DNA from: Brenneria roseae subsp. roseae
GTDB lineage: Bacteria > Pseudomonadota > Gammaproteobacteria > Enterobacterales > Enterobacteriaceae
Length of the DNA stretch: 64,000 bases
Assembly: GCF_003115845.1 (NCBI RefSeq)
Contig: NZ_KZ819027.1
Span: 121,202-185,201 of the forward strand
Direction: 5' to 3'
The notes beneath the pieces are model-generated. The model was not told the origin of the DNA and did no database searches. It saw only the letters and a list, made by a program, of their open reading frames with translations. The position numbers were made by a program, and so were the translations under genes. Shown here piece after piece: positions 31,575-43,064 of the stretch (positions within the stretch are counted from its first letter, which is position 1; the number at the start of each line of letters is the position of its first letter).

Positions 31575-31621
31575 ATTCAATATATAGTGTCTATCCTATA
31601 AACATCACCCATATGTAGTGT
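31575..31621 (+). promoter_or_regulatory. Pair of NrdR boxes
   Basis: ATTCAATATATAGTGT (31575-31590) and CACCCATATGTAGTGT (31606-31621) resemble the NrdR consensus ACACWATATNTNGTGT. They are 31 bp apart start to start, three helical turns, the spacing usual for NrdR pairs. The second box is weak in its left half. Confidence 0.72.
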
Positions 31622-31705
31622 TTATCCACAATATCATCCACAGCCATCGCAGCCCTTGCCTGCTGCGGTTTTTGCCTGTGGATAACATTGACAGAGGAAG
31701 AAAAC

Positions 31706-33844
31706 GTGAAACCAGTAGTGATTAAACGGGACGGTTGCCAGGTGCCTTTTGATGAAGTCCGTATCAAAGAGGCGGTTGAACGCGCGGCGCATGCGGCCGG
31801 TGTTAATGATGCTGATTACTGCGCAACCGTGGCCTGTGCGGTCGCTCAACAAATGCAGGATAAATCGCGTGTCGATATTCACGAAATTCAGAATGCAGTC
31901 GAAAACCTGCTCATGTCCGGCAACTACAAACAGCTGGCTCGTACCTACATTGAATATCGTCATGACCGTGATGTGGCGCGTGAGCGTCAGGGCCGTCTCA
32001 ATCAGGAAATTCGTGGTCTGGTTGAACAAAGCAACGTGGCGCTGCTGAACGAAAACGCCAACAAAGACAGTAAAGTGATTCCGACGCAGCGCGATCTGCT
32101 GGCCGGAATTGTCGCCAAACATTACGCCAAACAATATATTCTGCCGCGTGATGTCGTATTGGCTCATGAACGTGGCGAGATTCACTATCACGATCTCGAT
32201 TACTCGCCTTTCTTCCCGATGTTCAACTGCATGCTGATCGATCTCGACGGTATGTTGACCAAGGGATTCAAAATGGGGAATGCGGAAATCGAGCCGCCGA
32301 AATCGATTTCAACGGCCACCGCGGTGACCGCGCAAATCATCGCCCAGGTTGCCAGCCATATTTATGGCGGCACTACGATTAACCGCATCGATGAGATTCT
32401 GGCGCCGTTCGTCACCGCCAGCCATGCCAAACATAAGGCAATTGCTGACGAATGGCAGATCCCCAATGCCGACGACTATGCCCGTACCCGCACGGAAAAA
32501 GAGTGTTATGACGCTTTCCAATCGCTGGAATATGAAGTCAATACGCTGCACACCGCCAACGGTCAGACGCCATTTGTCACCTTCGGTTTTGGTCTGGGCA
32601 CCCGTTGGGAATCTCGTCTGATTCAGGAATCCATCCTGCGTAACCGTATTGCCGGGCTGGGCAAAAACCATAAAACGGCGGTTTTCCCCAAGCTGGTCTT
32701 TGCTATCCGTGATGGCCTTAACCACAAGGCCGGCGATCCGAATTACGACATCAAGCAACTGGCGCTGGAATGTGCCAGCAAGCGCATGTACCCCGATATC
32801 CTGAACTACGATCAGGTCGTTAACGTCACCGGATCGTTTAAAACCCCGATGGGCTGCCGCAGCTTCCTCGGCGTATATGAAGAGAATGGTCAGCAAATTC
32901 ACGACGGCCGCAACAATCTGGGCGTAATCAGCCTCAATCTGCCGCGTATAGCGCTGGAAGCCAACGGTGACGAAGTCCGCTTCTGGACGTTGCTAGACCA
33001 GCGTCTGGCGCTGGCGAAAAAAGCGCTGATGACACGCATCGCCAGACTGGAGAATGTGAAAGCGCGCGTAGCGCCGATTCTTTATATGGAAGGCGCCTGC
33101 GGTGTACGCCTGAAGGCGGACGATAGTGTGGCGGATATTTTCAAAAATGGTCGCGCCTCCATTTCTCTGGGCTACATCGGGATTCATGAAACCATCAACG
33201 CCCTGTTTGGCAACGAAGCCCACGTCTTCGACAATGAAACCCTGCGGGCGAAAGCCGTAGCGATTGTTGCTCATCTGAAAGCCGCCACCGATCGGTGGAA
33301 AGCGGAAACCGGCTACGGCTTCAGCCTGTACAGCACGCCAAGTGAAAACCTGTGCGACCGTTTCTGCCGTCTGGATATGGCCGAATTCGGCGTGGTGCCG
33401 GGCGTCACCGACAAAGGTTACTACACCAACAGTTTCCATCTGGACGTCGAGAAAAAGGTCAATCCTTACCAGAAGATTGACTTTGAAGCGCCCTATCCGC
33501 CGCTGGCGACCGGCGGATTCATTTGCTATGGCGAATATCCGAATTTGCAACATAATCTGAAAGCGCTGGAAGACGTCTGGGATTACAGCTATACCCGCGT
33601 GCCGTATTACGGCACCAACACGCCGATAGATGAGTGCTATGAATGTGGCTTCACCGGCGAATTCGAGTGTACCAGCAAGGGCTTCACCTGCCCGAAATGC
33701 GGAAATCATGACTCATCTCGCGTCTCCGTCACCCGTCGCGTTTGCGGTTACCTCGGCAGCCCGGATGCCCGCCCGTTCAACGCCGGTAAGCAGGAAGAAG
33801 TCAAACGCCGGATCAAGCACTTGGCTAACGGTCAACTGGGGTGA
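31706..33844 (+). CDS. nrdD: Anaerobic ribonucleotide reductase, large subunit
   Basis: Class III reductase that reduces ribonucleoside triphosphates to dNTPs without oxygen, using a glycyl radical made by NrdG. 712 residues with the GTG start at 31706, same as E. coli. An N-terminal ATP-cone (VVIKRDGCQVPF) senses dATP/ATP. The C-terminus has the zinc cysteines (CYECGFTGEF, CPKCG) and the radical glycine in RVCGYLG. AGAGGAAG precedes the GTG; a TTG 18 bases upstream is less likely. Upstream FNR and NrdR sites fit anaerobic induction and NrdR repression. Confidence 0.96.
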   Translation: MKPVVIKRDGCQVPFDEVRIKEAVERAAHAAGVNDADYCATVACAVAQQMQDKSRVDIHEIQNAVENLLMSGNYKQLARTYIEYRHDRDVARERQGRLNQEIRGLVEQSNVALLNENANKDSKVIPTQRDLLAGIVAKHYAKQYILPRDVVLAHERGEIHYHDLDYSPFFPMFNCMLIDLDGMLTKGFKMGNAEIEPPKSISTATAVTAQIIAQVASHIYGGTTINRIDEILAPFVTASHAKHKAIADEWQIPNADDYARTRTEKECYDAFQSLEYEVNTLHTANGQTPFVTFGFGLGTRWESRLIQESILRNRIAGLGKNHKTAVFPKLVFAIRDGLNHKAGDPNYDIKQLALECASKRMYPDILNYDQVVNVTGSFKTPMGCRSFLGVYEENGQQIHDGRNNLGVISLNLPRIALEANGDEVRFWTLLDQRLALAKKALMTRIARLENVKARVAPILYMEGACGVRLKADDSVADIFKNGRASISLGYIGIHETINALFGNEAHVFDNETLRAKAVAIVAHLKAATDRWKAETGYGFSLYSTPSENLCDRFCRLDMAEFGVVPGVTDKGYYTNSFHLDVEKKVNPYQKIDFEAPYPPLATGGFICYGEYPNLQHNLKALEDVWDYSYTRVPYYGTNTPIDECYECGFTGEFECTSKGFTCPKCGNHDSSRVSVTRRVCGYLGSPDARPFNAGKQEEVKRRIKHLANGQLG

Positions 33845-33898
33845 TTATCTCAGGCCGCAGGGAGCGCGGCCTCACCTTTATCAAATGGCTTTATCGAC

Positions 33899-34363
33899 AT
33901 GAATTATCACCAGTATTACCCGGTTGATGTGGTCAACGGACCCGGTACGCGCTGCACTCTGTTTGTCGCCGGGTGCGTGCACCAGTGCCCTGGATGTTAC
34001 AACAAAAGCACCTGGCGGATTAATTCCGGTCAGCCGTTTACCCAGACCATTCAGGACCGGATTATCGCCGATCTGCAAGACACCGAGATCCCCCGGCAGG
34101 GTATTTCCCTGTCCGGCGGCGATCCGCTCCACCCGCAAAATGTTCCTGAGATCCTGAAACTGGTTAAGCGGATACGCGCGGAATGCCCCGGCAAAGATAT
34201 CTGGGTGTGGACGGGCTATGTACTGGCGGAACTGACGGCGGAACAGCAACAGGTGGTGGATCTGATCAACGTACTGGTTGACGGCAAATTCGTGCAGGAT
34301 CTGAAAGACCCTTCGTTAATCTGGCGCGGCAGCAGCAATCAGGTTATTCATCACCTGCGCTGA
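33899..34363 (+). CDS. nrdG: Anaerobic NrdD-activating radical SAM enzyme
   Basis: Installs the glycyl radical on NrdD using S-adenosylmethionine and a 4Fe-4S cluster. 154 residues. The cluster motif C-x3-C-x2-C is CVHQCPGC; the SAM-binding GGDPL follows (LSGGDPLHPQN). It lies 54 bp after nrdD in the same operon, as in E. coli. Confidence 0.95.
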   Translation: MNYHQYYPVDVVNGPGTRCTLFVAGCVHQCPGCYNKSTWRINSGQPFTQTIQDRIIADLQDTEIPRQGISLSGGDPLHPQNVPEILKLVKRIRAECPGKDIWVWTGYVLAELTAEQQQVVDLINVLVDGKFVQDLKDPSLIWRGSSNQVIHHLR

Positions 34364-34430
34364 CGCCGCTCCGCCATCCTGTTCCACCCGGCGCTCAGGA
34401 AAAGCGGCTGCCAGTAACCGACCTTATTAA

Positions 34431-35084
34431 TTATTGCAGCGATTTCTGCCCGCCCAGCGCACGCAGCCGATCGGACTCCAGCACCGTGACACGCGCTTTA
34501 GGTTCGGGGGAGAATGCCTGATTCAATAGCGCCTGAGCCACGATCTTCCCTTCAATGGCGCGCCACCTGGCCGGAAACAACCGAAACAGCGGCGCAGTCA
34601 GACTTTCCAGCAGACGGCTGTCTTTTCTTTCGCCCAGCAACATCGACGGTTGCGCCAGCGTCAGGTGCTGCCAGCCCTGCTGACGTAAGGATTCCTCCGT
34701 TTCTCCCTTCACCCGGGAATAGAAGAAAGGCGAGGCCGCATTCGCGCTGAGCGCGCTGACAACCAGCAGATGTTTTGCTCCCAGCGCCAATGCCACTTTT
34801 GCGCCTTCCACCACCAGCGTGTAATCCACATAGCGAAAAGCCTTTTTGCTTCCTGCCGTTTTGATCGTGGACCCGAGGCAACAAAAAGCGATATCAATGG
34901 GGGAAATCAACTGGGAAAGCGCCACAGAGAGATCGGCGTTGTGTGGATTCACCAATTTTTCAGAAGGAGGCAACGGTTTACGAGTAGGCGCGTAAATCGT
35001 TTCAACCCGGTGATTGACCTTTAAAAGCTGCAACAGTTCATTGCCTACCAGCCCCGTCGCACCTAATAGCAATACCCGGCTCAT
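34431..35084 (-). CDS. NAD(P)-binding oxidoreductase, YraR-like
   Basis: 217 residues with an N-terminal Rossmann motif VLLLGATGLVGNELL and body motifs FCCLGSTIKTAGSKKAFRYV and HLLVVSALSANAASPFFYSR, close to E. coli YraR (atypical short-chain NAD(P)-binding). No catalytic role is established. The neighbour yhbP also belongs to the E. coli yra/yhb region, supporting the assignment. Confidence 0.8.
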   Translation of the reverse strand: MSRVLLLGATGLVGNELLQLLKVNHRVETIYAPTRKPLPPSEKLVNPHNADLSVALSQLISPIDIAFCCLGSTIKTAGSKKAFRYVDYTLVVEGAKVALALGAKHLLVVSALSANAASPFFYSRVKGETEESLRQQGWQHLTLAQPSMLLGERKDSRLLESLTAPLFRLFPARWRAIEGKIVAQALLNQAFSPEPKARVTVLESDRLRALGGQKSLQ

Positions 35085-35123
35085 ACATTTTCCTCTGGTT
35101 ATCTATCTTTTAACATCATGACG

Positions 35124-35624
<501 letters not shown>

Positions 35625-35711
35625 TCAATAAACGCCCTTGCGCAGAGTGGGGCAACATGGCTTGCAGAGGCTTCACCAAACTCGGCATTGGTTTCCGGGC
35701 TGCTCCATATC

Positions 35712-37955
35712 TTAAGACGATTTTTTCCCTTGAATAACGCATCTTGTCTGGCCCGATTTTTTACCCGCTTTGCCATTTTTAGCCACAGCCGGACGGCCTG
35801 ATGCGGCTTTTTTCGCTGATGACTTAGGGGATAGCGGCGGCGCAGTAAAGCGGGTCAACGCAGGACGACTGGGTGATCCGCCCTTTGTGCCTGAACCACC
35901 GCGCGGCGCGGCGCGTTCCCCCGGCGCTTCTGCCGGGATCAGGCAGTCAGGCCGGTTGCCAATCAACCGTTTCATCCCCATTGCGACCAAAGCGTCGCGG
36001 ATCAGAGGCCAGTTCGCCGGATCGTGATAGCGCAGCAGCGCTTTATGCAGGCGACGCTGACGTTCGCCCCATGGCACCACCACATCTTCACTCTTGTAAT
36101 CCACTTTGCTCAGCGGATTCTTACCGCTGTAATACATGGTGGTGGCATTCGCCAGCGGGGAAGGATAAAAGTTTTGTACCTGATCCAATCGGAAACGGTT
36201 TTCCTTCAACCATAGCGCCAGATTGACCATATCTTCATCCCGGGTTCCCGGATGCGCGGAGATAAAATAGGGGATCAGATACTGCTGCTTTCCCGCCTGT
36301 TTTGAATAGGTGTCAAACAGCTGTTTGAAGCGATGATAGCTGCCCATGCCGGGCTTCATCATTTTCGACAGCGGCCCCGCTTCGGTGTGTTCCGGCGCGA
36401 TCTTAAGATATCCGCCCACATGATGCTCGGCCAGTTCCTTGATATAACGCGGATCTTCCACCGCCAGATCGTAACGGACGCCGGAAGCGATGAGGATTTT
36501 TTTAATACCTTTCAGGCTGCGGGTGCGCCGATAAAGCTTAATGGTCGGCTCATGGTTGGTATCCATGTGCGAACAGATTTCGGGGTAAATACAGGACGCC
36601 CGCCGACAGGTCTGTTCGGCGCGCGGCGACTGGCAGCGCAGCATATACATATTTGCCGTCGGGCCGCCCAAATCGGAAATAACACCGGTAAATCCCGGTA
36701 CGCGATCGCGGATCTCTTCGATCTCTTTGACAATCGACGCTTCCGATCGGCTCTGGATGATCCGCCCTTCATGTTCGGTGATCGAACAGAAGGAACAGCC
36801 GCCATAACACCCGCGCATGATATTGATCGAAAAACGGATCATATCGTAGGCGGGAATGACGGCATTACCGTAAGAAGGATGCGGGACACGCTGAAACGGC
36901 AGGGCAAATACCGCATCCATCTCTTCAGTCGAGAGGGGGATCGCCGGCGGATTAATCCAGACGTAACGGTCGCCATGCTTTTGCATCAAGGCTCTGGCAC
37001 ACCCCGGATTGGTTTCGTGATGCAATATCCGCGACGCATGGGCGTACATCACCTTATCGCCCTTCACTTTCTCGAAGGACGGTAACAGCACATAGGTTTT
37101 TTCCCACGGCTTAGGCTTCGCTGCTCGTACGGTGATTGGCTGAGCCGAATCCTGCACGGGGAGTTCACCTTCGACGCAGGGTAAATCTTCACCGTAAGGA
37201 TTCATGATCGGTTCAATGCGACCGGGCTTGTCGAGTCGCGTTGAGTCAACCCCCGTCCAGCCAATCAACGCGGTTTTACGCATCACGGCGGTATTGCGCA
37301 CATCCTGAATATCGCTTATCGCTTCACCCGCCGCCAACCGATGCGCAACCTCCACCAACGGGCGCTCGCCGTTACCATAGACCAGCATATCCGCCTTGGC
37401 ATCCACCAGCACCGAGCGCCGCACGGTGTCGGACCAGTAGTCATAGTGCGCGATACGCCGCAGGCTGGCTTCAATACCGCCCAGAATCACCGGTACGTCG
37501 TTATAAGCCTCCTTGCAACGCTGGCTATACACCAGCGTGGCGCGATCCGGCCTTTTCCCACCGATATTGTCGGGCGTATAGGCGTCGTCATGACGTAATT
37601 TGCGATCCGCCGTGTAACGGTTGATCATTGAATCCATATTTCCGGCGGTGACGCCAAAAAACAGATTGGGCTTACCGAGACGCATAAAATCGTTTTTTGA
37701 CGTCCAGTCGGGCTGGGAAATGATGCCGACGCGAAATCCCTGCGCTTCCAGCATTCGTCCGATAATCGCCATGCCAAAACTCGGATGATCAACGTATGCA
37801 TCACCGGTCACCACGATCACATCACAACTGTCCCACCCCAGTTCATCCATTTCCTCCCGCGACATCGGGAAAAAGGGGGCGGTACCGTAACACTCGGCCC
37901 AATAGCGCGGGTATGAGAACAGTGTACGTTCGGGCTGGATCAGGCTGATTGGCAT
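35712..37955 (-). CDS. ygiQ: YgiQ-family radical SAM protein
   Basis: 747 residues from the ATG at 37955 ([20 protein letters not shown]), which matches the YgiQ N-terminus; the longer in-frame start adds 32 unrelated residues. It has an N-terminal DUF3362/B12-binding-like domain ([20 protein letters not shown]), then the 4Fe-4S motif in [19 protein letters not shown]. The C-terminus is a basic, low-complexity Lys/Ser/Ala tail ([20 protein letters not shown]). The reaction is unknown. Confidence 0.92.
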   Translation of the reverse strand: MPISLIQPERTLFSYPRYWAECYGTAPFFPMSREEMDELGWDSCDVIVVTGDAYVDHPSFGMAIIGRMLEAQGFRVGIISQPDWTSKNDFMRLGKPNLFFGVTAGNMDSMINRYTADRKLRHDDAYTPDNIGGKRPDRATLVYSQRCKEAYNDVPVILGGIEASLRRIAHYDYWSDTVRRSVLVDAKADMLVYGNGERPLVEVAHRLAAGEAISDIQDVRNTAVMRKTALIGWTGVDSTRLDKPGRIEPIMNPYGEDLPCVEGELPVQDSAQPITVRAAKPKPWEKTYVLLPSFEKVKGDKVMYAHASRILHHETNPGCARALMQKHGDRYVWINPPAIPLSTEEMDAVFALPFQRVPHPSYGNAVIPAYDMIRFSINIMRGCYGGCSFCSITEHEGRIIQSRSEASIVKEIEEIRDRVPGFTGVISDLGGPTANMYMLRCQSPRAEQTCRRASCIYPEICSHMDTNHEPTIKLYRRTRSLKGIKKILIASGVRYDLAVEDPRYIKELAEHHVGGYLKIAPEHTEAGPLSKMMKPGMGSYHRFKQLFDTYSKQAGKQQYLIPYFISAHPGTRDEDMVNLALWLKENRFRLDQVQNFYPSPLANATTMYYSGKNPLSKVDYKSEDVVVPWGERQRRLHKALLRYHDPANWPLIRDALVAMGMKRLIGNRPDCLIPAEAPGERAAPRGGSGTKGGSPSRPALTRFTAPPLSPKSSAKKAASGRPAVAKNGKAGKKSGQTRCVIQGKKSS

Positions 37956-38326
37956 GGCATTCTTCGTTGTCAAAATTGGGGTTAGGTCAACCCGGTTAAT
38001 ATTTGATAGTTTATTAACCAGGGGACAGAGCGCGGAATTATACGTGGACAAAAATAAAACTGCTGGCCAGAGTCACGCGGATATGCGACGGATCAAGACT
38101 TTCGCCCCAGAACTGCTCTTAACTATGCGGGAGCACCCATTACTTCAGTGATGCTCCCCACTAAATCGCATTTCTCAACCATAGCTATTAATTTATCGTT
38201 CTCAAGAGAACGCGAAGCGTGGTTCGTTCGCTGGCAGGGAAAGCTGATTGGCATGATATTGATTACTCCGGGACTCAGGGCGGCGGCTCAGCAGCGTTAA
38301 TGCCGCTGCCGGTACAAGGAAAAACG

Positions 38327-39004
38327 ATGATTTCAATCACAGCAGGTATGACAGAGCGATACAGCCGCACACCTTTTGGCGTCCTGGCGCTGCGGGGATA
38401 TCAGGAAAGCGCCGGGGGATTACGGCGTTTTCGGGAGCAGGCGGACAGTGAACTGGCGAAACTCCGGCAGACGCATGGCAATAGGGACAGAAAAGCGCTG
38501 GTCGATGCCGACCATACCCTTGCCGCCTACGTGCGCTATTACAAAAAATTCAAGAAAACCTATCACGTTCTCCCGCAAATCGAATCAGCGCTGAACGGGA
38601 AAAGTCTGCCTGACGCTCCGGGACTCATACAGGCGCTGTTATTGGCCGAGCTCACCACGTCACTGTTGATTGCCGGCCATGACCTGCAACATCTGACATT
38701 GCCGCTGACCATTGATGTGTCGCAGGGTAACGAGCACTATTTGGCAGCCGGCGACCGTGATGTTCAGCCGAAGCTCAATGACATCTGCCTCAAAGACCGG
38801 GATGGCATCATCCTGAGCATTATCTACGGCCAGGACGACAAGTCGCGCATTACCGACACTACCCGTGACGTACTTTTCTTCATTGACGGCGTCCCCGGCA
38901 TCGAGCATGCCGTTATGGAAGCCGGGCTGGATCACCTGCTTGACCTGCTTCGGACCCTGTGCCCTGATGTCGGGGTTGAGTACCACTCCATAATCGAAGC
39001 ATAG
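38327..39004 (+). CDS. B3/4 domain protein (PheT editing-like)
   Basis: 225 residues resembling the B3/B4 tRNA-editing domain of the phenylalanyl-tRNA synthetase beta subunit as a free-standing protein. Marks are YKKFKKTYHVLPQIESALNG, DLQHLTLPLTIDV and KSRITDTTRDVLFFIDGVPG. Free-standing B3/4 proteins are proposed to deacylate misacylated tRNAs or amino-acid derivatives. I choose ATG 38327 because of ACAAGGAAAAACG upstream; the frame is open further up to 38219. It ends 92 bp before the CRISPR array and is transcribed towards its distal end. Confidence 0.75.
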   Translation: MISITAGMTERYSRTPFGVLALRGYQESAGGLRRFREQADSELAKLRQTHGNRDRKALVDADHTLAAYVRYYKKFKKTYHVLPQIESALNGKSLPDAPGLIQALLLAELTTSLLIAGHDLQHLTLPLTIDVSQGNEHYLAAGDRDVQPKLNDICLKDRDGIILSIIYGQDDKSRITDTTRDVLFFIDGVPGIEHAVMEAGLDHLLDLLRTLCPDVGVEYHSIIEA

Positions 39005-39096
39005 CCCTCTGCTACGCGTTCATTCCAGACGCCGCCAGGCTCGGCATCGGATACAGGAACCACTCGCATCAATCCGGTACTGCCAGTCAAGAATCG

Positions 39097-40346
39097 TTTT
39101 TTATCCCCGTTGGTACGGGGAATACAAACGCGCCAAAGCCGGCCAGGTCATCGGCAACGGTTTATCCCCGCAGGCGCGGGGAATACCCCCGGTTGTTCAT
39201 CGTCGAAGCCGGTAACAGCGGTTTATCCCCGCGGATGCGGGGAATACATGTATACAGAACTGGCTAAGGTCTGGTTAGCCGGTTTATCCCCGCGGGCGCG
39301 GGGAATACAGTTTTTCTACGAATTCAAAGCAGCCGCAGTACGGTTTATCCCCGCGGGCGCGGGGAATACATTACTCCAATCTGCAAATATCAGACATCTA
39401 TCGGTTTATCCCCGCGGGCGCGGGGAATACACATGTCGTGGTGAGCATTCTGATGGCTAGCGCGGTTTATCCCCGCGGGCGCGGGGAATACGATATCAAG
39501 GCTCGTCATTCTTAGTAGCTCCACGGTTTATCCCCGCGGGCGCGGGGAATACGGTTTGCAGAATTACGGGATTTGATACGCGAGCGGTTTATCCCCGCGG
39601 GCGCGGGGAATACTTTCGTTCACCACAAAGATCCCTGAGTTATTACGGTTTATCCCCGCGGGCGCGGGGAATACTTGTTCGAAAAGTTTCTCAAAGGTAG
39701 AGAAATCGATTTATCCCCGCGGGCGCGGGGAATACTATTCTTTCGCCGCCGTGTCTATCATCACATACGGTTTATCCCCGCGGGCGCGGGGAATACACAA
39801 TGACCGCCTACTACAACGAGATAGATCCCGGTTTATCCCCGCGGGCGCGGGGAATACGATTGACCGGTACGCCGGTAACACATATCCCCCGGTTTATCCC
39901 CGCGGGCGCGGGGAATACGGGGGTGTGCGAATGAAGAAAACGAGAGACTACGGTTTATCCCCGCGGGCGCGGGGAATACGATAAGTGCCGGCAAACGCTC
40001 AATTAATGCCTCGGTTTATCCCCGCGGGCGCGGGGAATACCAACAGGTTTTTCTAAAAATATTTCAATTCCGCGGTTTATCCCCGCGGGCGCGGGGAATA
40101 CGTATCTGAAAAGCCGACGAACTCCCATACTCACGGTTTATCCCCGCGGGCGCGGGGAATACACCGGACGCGTATGTTTCCACAACCTGGAATGCGGTTT
40201 ATCCCCGCGGGCGCGGGGAATACTGGCGCAATGATGGCGGGAGATATTGAAATCGCGGTTTATCCCCGCGGGCGCGGGGAATACGTTTGCTGACGAGCGG
40301 CACTTATGGCCGTCCTTCGGTTTATCCCCGCGGGCGCGGGGAATAC
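39097..40346 (-). CRISPR. Type I-E CRISPR array, 21 repeats
   Basis: 21 repeats of 29 bp and 20 spacers. Spacers are 32 bp except the leader-proximal one, which is 33 bp (40285-40317). On the cas-gene strand the repeat reads GTATTCCCCGCGCCCGCGGG followed by GATAAACCG, the I-E type. The array is read from the leader at 40347-40430. The leader-distal end (39097-39247) is degenerate: the last repeat differs from consensus at seven positions, the next two at one or two. The repeat starting 39707 carries one internal change (G to A at plus-strand position 3). Spacer 39797-39828 encodes MTAYYNEIDP, a phage DNA-methylase-like start. Confidence 0.98.
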
Positions 40347-40430
40347 ACTAAGTGTAGTGTATTGTTTTATAAAGGTTTATTTGAAAGGATAAAATCCACC
40401 AAACTTTCCCTATTTTTAAAGAACTATAAC
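40347..40430 (-). promoter_or_regulatory. CRISPR leader
   Basis: An 84-bp AT-rich segment between the cas2 stop and the newest repeat. It has A/T runs and ends TACACTACACTTAGT at the repeat on the transcribed strand. It should carry the array promoter and Cas1-Cas2/IHF adaptation signals; individual boxes are not resolved. Confidence 0.82.
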
Positions 40431-41649
<1,219 letters not shown>

Positions 41650-41670
41650 CCCTCCTTGTCATAACCAGTG

Positions 41671-42321
41671 CTACGCTCGTTTCAGTAACAGTAATCCGCA
41701 TCCTAACGCTTTACTTTTCCCCAGCCCTTGCCGGACCGCCTCGGCAAAGCGGTCGGCGTCCGTAATGTGCAATATGCCGTCATAGTCAACGCTGCTGAAC
41801 ATAATCGCGGCGGACTGACCGGGCTTATTGAAACGATGGCGTTGATATCCATCCACCCGACATGGCGACTCAACGGAGAAACCGCTTTTTTCGCCCTGAC
41901 GCCGTAACCAGTCGAACGCGCGCTGTTGCTGGTGCCGCCAGAGTTCCTCGCCATCCAGTCCGGCGGCTTTTCCCTGCTGTCGGGCATCCATCAGTATGTC
42001 GCTGCGCTTGCCGTCACGCGTTACCACCGGGTTGGCCCGCAGCGAAAATATCAGCGCCATGCCGTTACGCCACTGCGGTTGATAAGGTTTGGTTTCTATC
42101 CGAAACAGATTATGCTCAGCCTGCGGCGGCTGGCTGGAAAGCAGGAAAAACACGCTTTCCGCTTCACGCACATCCTCTCTAAATAGAAACTGACGCTGCG
42201 GCTGGTCGGGGAAAAGCTGCCAGAGCCACTGGTGGCTGGCATAACCGCCGGCATTCTGCCGCTTCTCCGCCATAACGCGCGGTAAGGCGGAAAGCCGTAG
42301 CGTTATTCTGGAAAAATACAT
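41671..42321 (-). CDS. casE: crRNA endonuclease Cas6e (CasE)
   Basis: 216 residues, ferredoxin-fold RAMP protein that cleaves the repeat hairpin and stays bound to the crRNA 3' end. Glycine-rich loop GLGKSKALGCGLLLLKRA lies at the C-terminus; the N-terminal strand is MYFSRITLRLSALPRV and an early His is in YASHQWLWQLFPD. The start overlaps the casD stop by one base. Part of Cascade. Confidence 0.93.
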   Translation of the reverse strand: MYFSRITLRLSALPRVMAEKRQNAGGYASHQWLWQLFPDQPQRQFLFREDVREAESVFFLLSSQPPQAEHNLFRIETKPYQPQWRNGMALIFSLRANPVVTRDGKRSDILMDARQQGKAAGLDGEELWRHQQQRAFDWLRRQGEKSGFSVESPCRVDGYQRHRFNKPGQSAAIMFSSVDYDGILHITDADRFAEAVRQGLGKSKALGCGLLLLKRA

Positions 42322-43055
42322 TATTTCTCTCCTTTCCAGTCGCCGGCGTATTGTACGCGGTACGTGAACTGCCAGCGCCGACGGTCGGCAGGCTGATCGT
42401 TACGCGATATCTGATGCGATAACCTCAGCCCGGTATCGCTTTCCTGTTCCCAGTAGCACAATCCGTCCGCGAGATTAATGGTTATCAGCGCCGGATCGTT
42501 GAGCGCCGGCTCCCGGCTGGCCTGCCGCCAAACCTCGGCCAGCGAACCGGAAAACAAGTGTGGCGCAAGCGGCAGCGCAGGCGGACAGCTTTTACGCCCG
42601 AAATAGAGCGTAAACACCGGCGACAGCAGCGCCTCGCACAGTGCGTCTAACGAATAGGGCGCGCCCGGCGTTTCGCTAATCGCGATGTGATAATAAGCGT
42701 CGCAGCGGTATTCGCGTGAGGTCAACATGGTTTCCAGCGACTGTCCGGACTCCGGACGCAGTTCATCACGTCGGGTATAGCGCGGCACTTTGCGGTTTTC
42801 CTTTGGCATCTGTACCGTGTGATAGTCGTTCAGCCAGGTATCGCGCCCTGACAATGGACGCACCGCCACATGGTAATGTTGGTTGAAGGTGTGCAACGCG
42901 TGATGATCGTCACGCCGAATCCCCAGCGCCGCCGCCAGCATCCCCAACAGCGCCGACCGGCTGGGCACCGTAGCGGTATGACGCACCTCGCCGACCGCCG
43001 CTTCTCCCCATGACACCAGCGGAGCGTAAATCTGGAAAACCAGATAGTTGTCCAT
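42321..43055 (-). CDS. casD: Cascade subunit Cas5e (CasD)
   Basis: 244 residues. N-terminal MDNYLVFQIYAPLVSWGEAA with the RAMP fold and the EVRHTATVPSRSALLGMLAA loop, typical of Cas5e, which binds the 5' handle of the crRNA. Located between casC and casE with 9-bp and 1-bp spacings. Confidence 0.93.
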   Translation of the reverse strand: MDNYLVFQIYAPLVSWGEAAVGEVRHTATVPSRSALLGMLAAALGIRRDDHHALHTFNQHYHVAVRPLSGRDTWLNDYHTVQMPKENRKVPRYTRRDELRPESGQSLETMLTSREYRCDAYYHIAISETPGAPYSLDALCEALLSPVFTLYFGRKSCPPALPLAPHLFSGSLAEVWRQASREPALNDPALITINLADGLCYWEQESDTGLRLSHQISRNDQPADRRRWQFTYRVQYAGDWKGEK

Positions 43056-43064
43056 GTTGTTCTC

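Larger units (their letters stand above)
31156..31705. other. Region between transporter operon and nrdD
   Basis: 550 bp between divergent operons, with no protein gene that I can support. AT-rich stretches occur from 31360 on. The right-hand third carries FNR-like and NrdR-like sites for nrdD. Confidence 0.6.

Noticed and set aside
38219-38326. N-terminal extension of the B3/4 gene
   Set aside because: The extra 36 codons lack a ribosome site and are not like the family N-terminus; ATG 38327 has a better site.
39097-40346. Self-targeting spacer within this window
   Set aside because: By eye no spacer matched other parts of the window; a full genome search was not possible.
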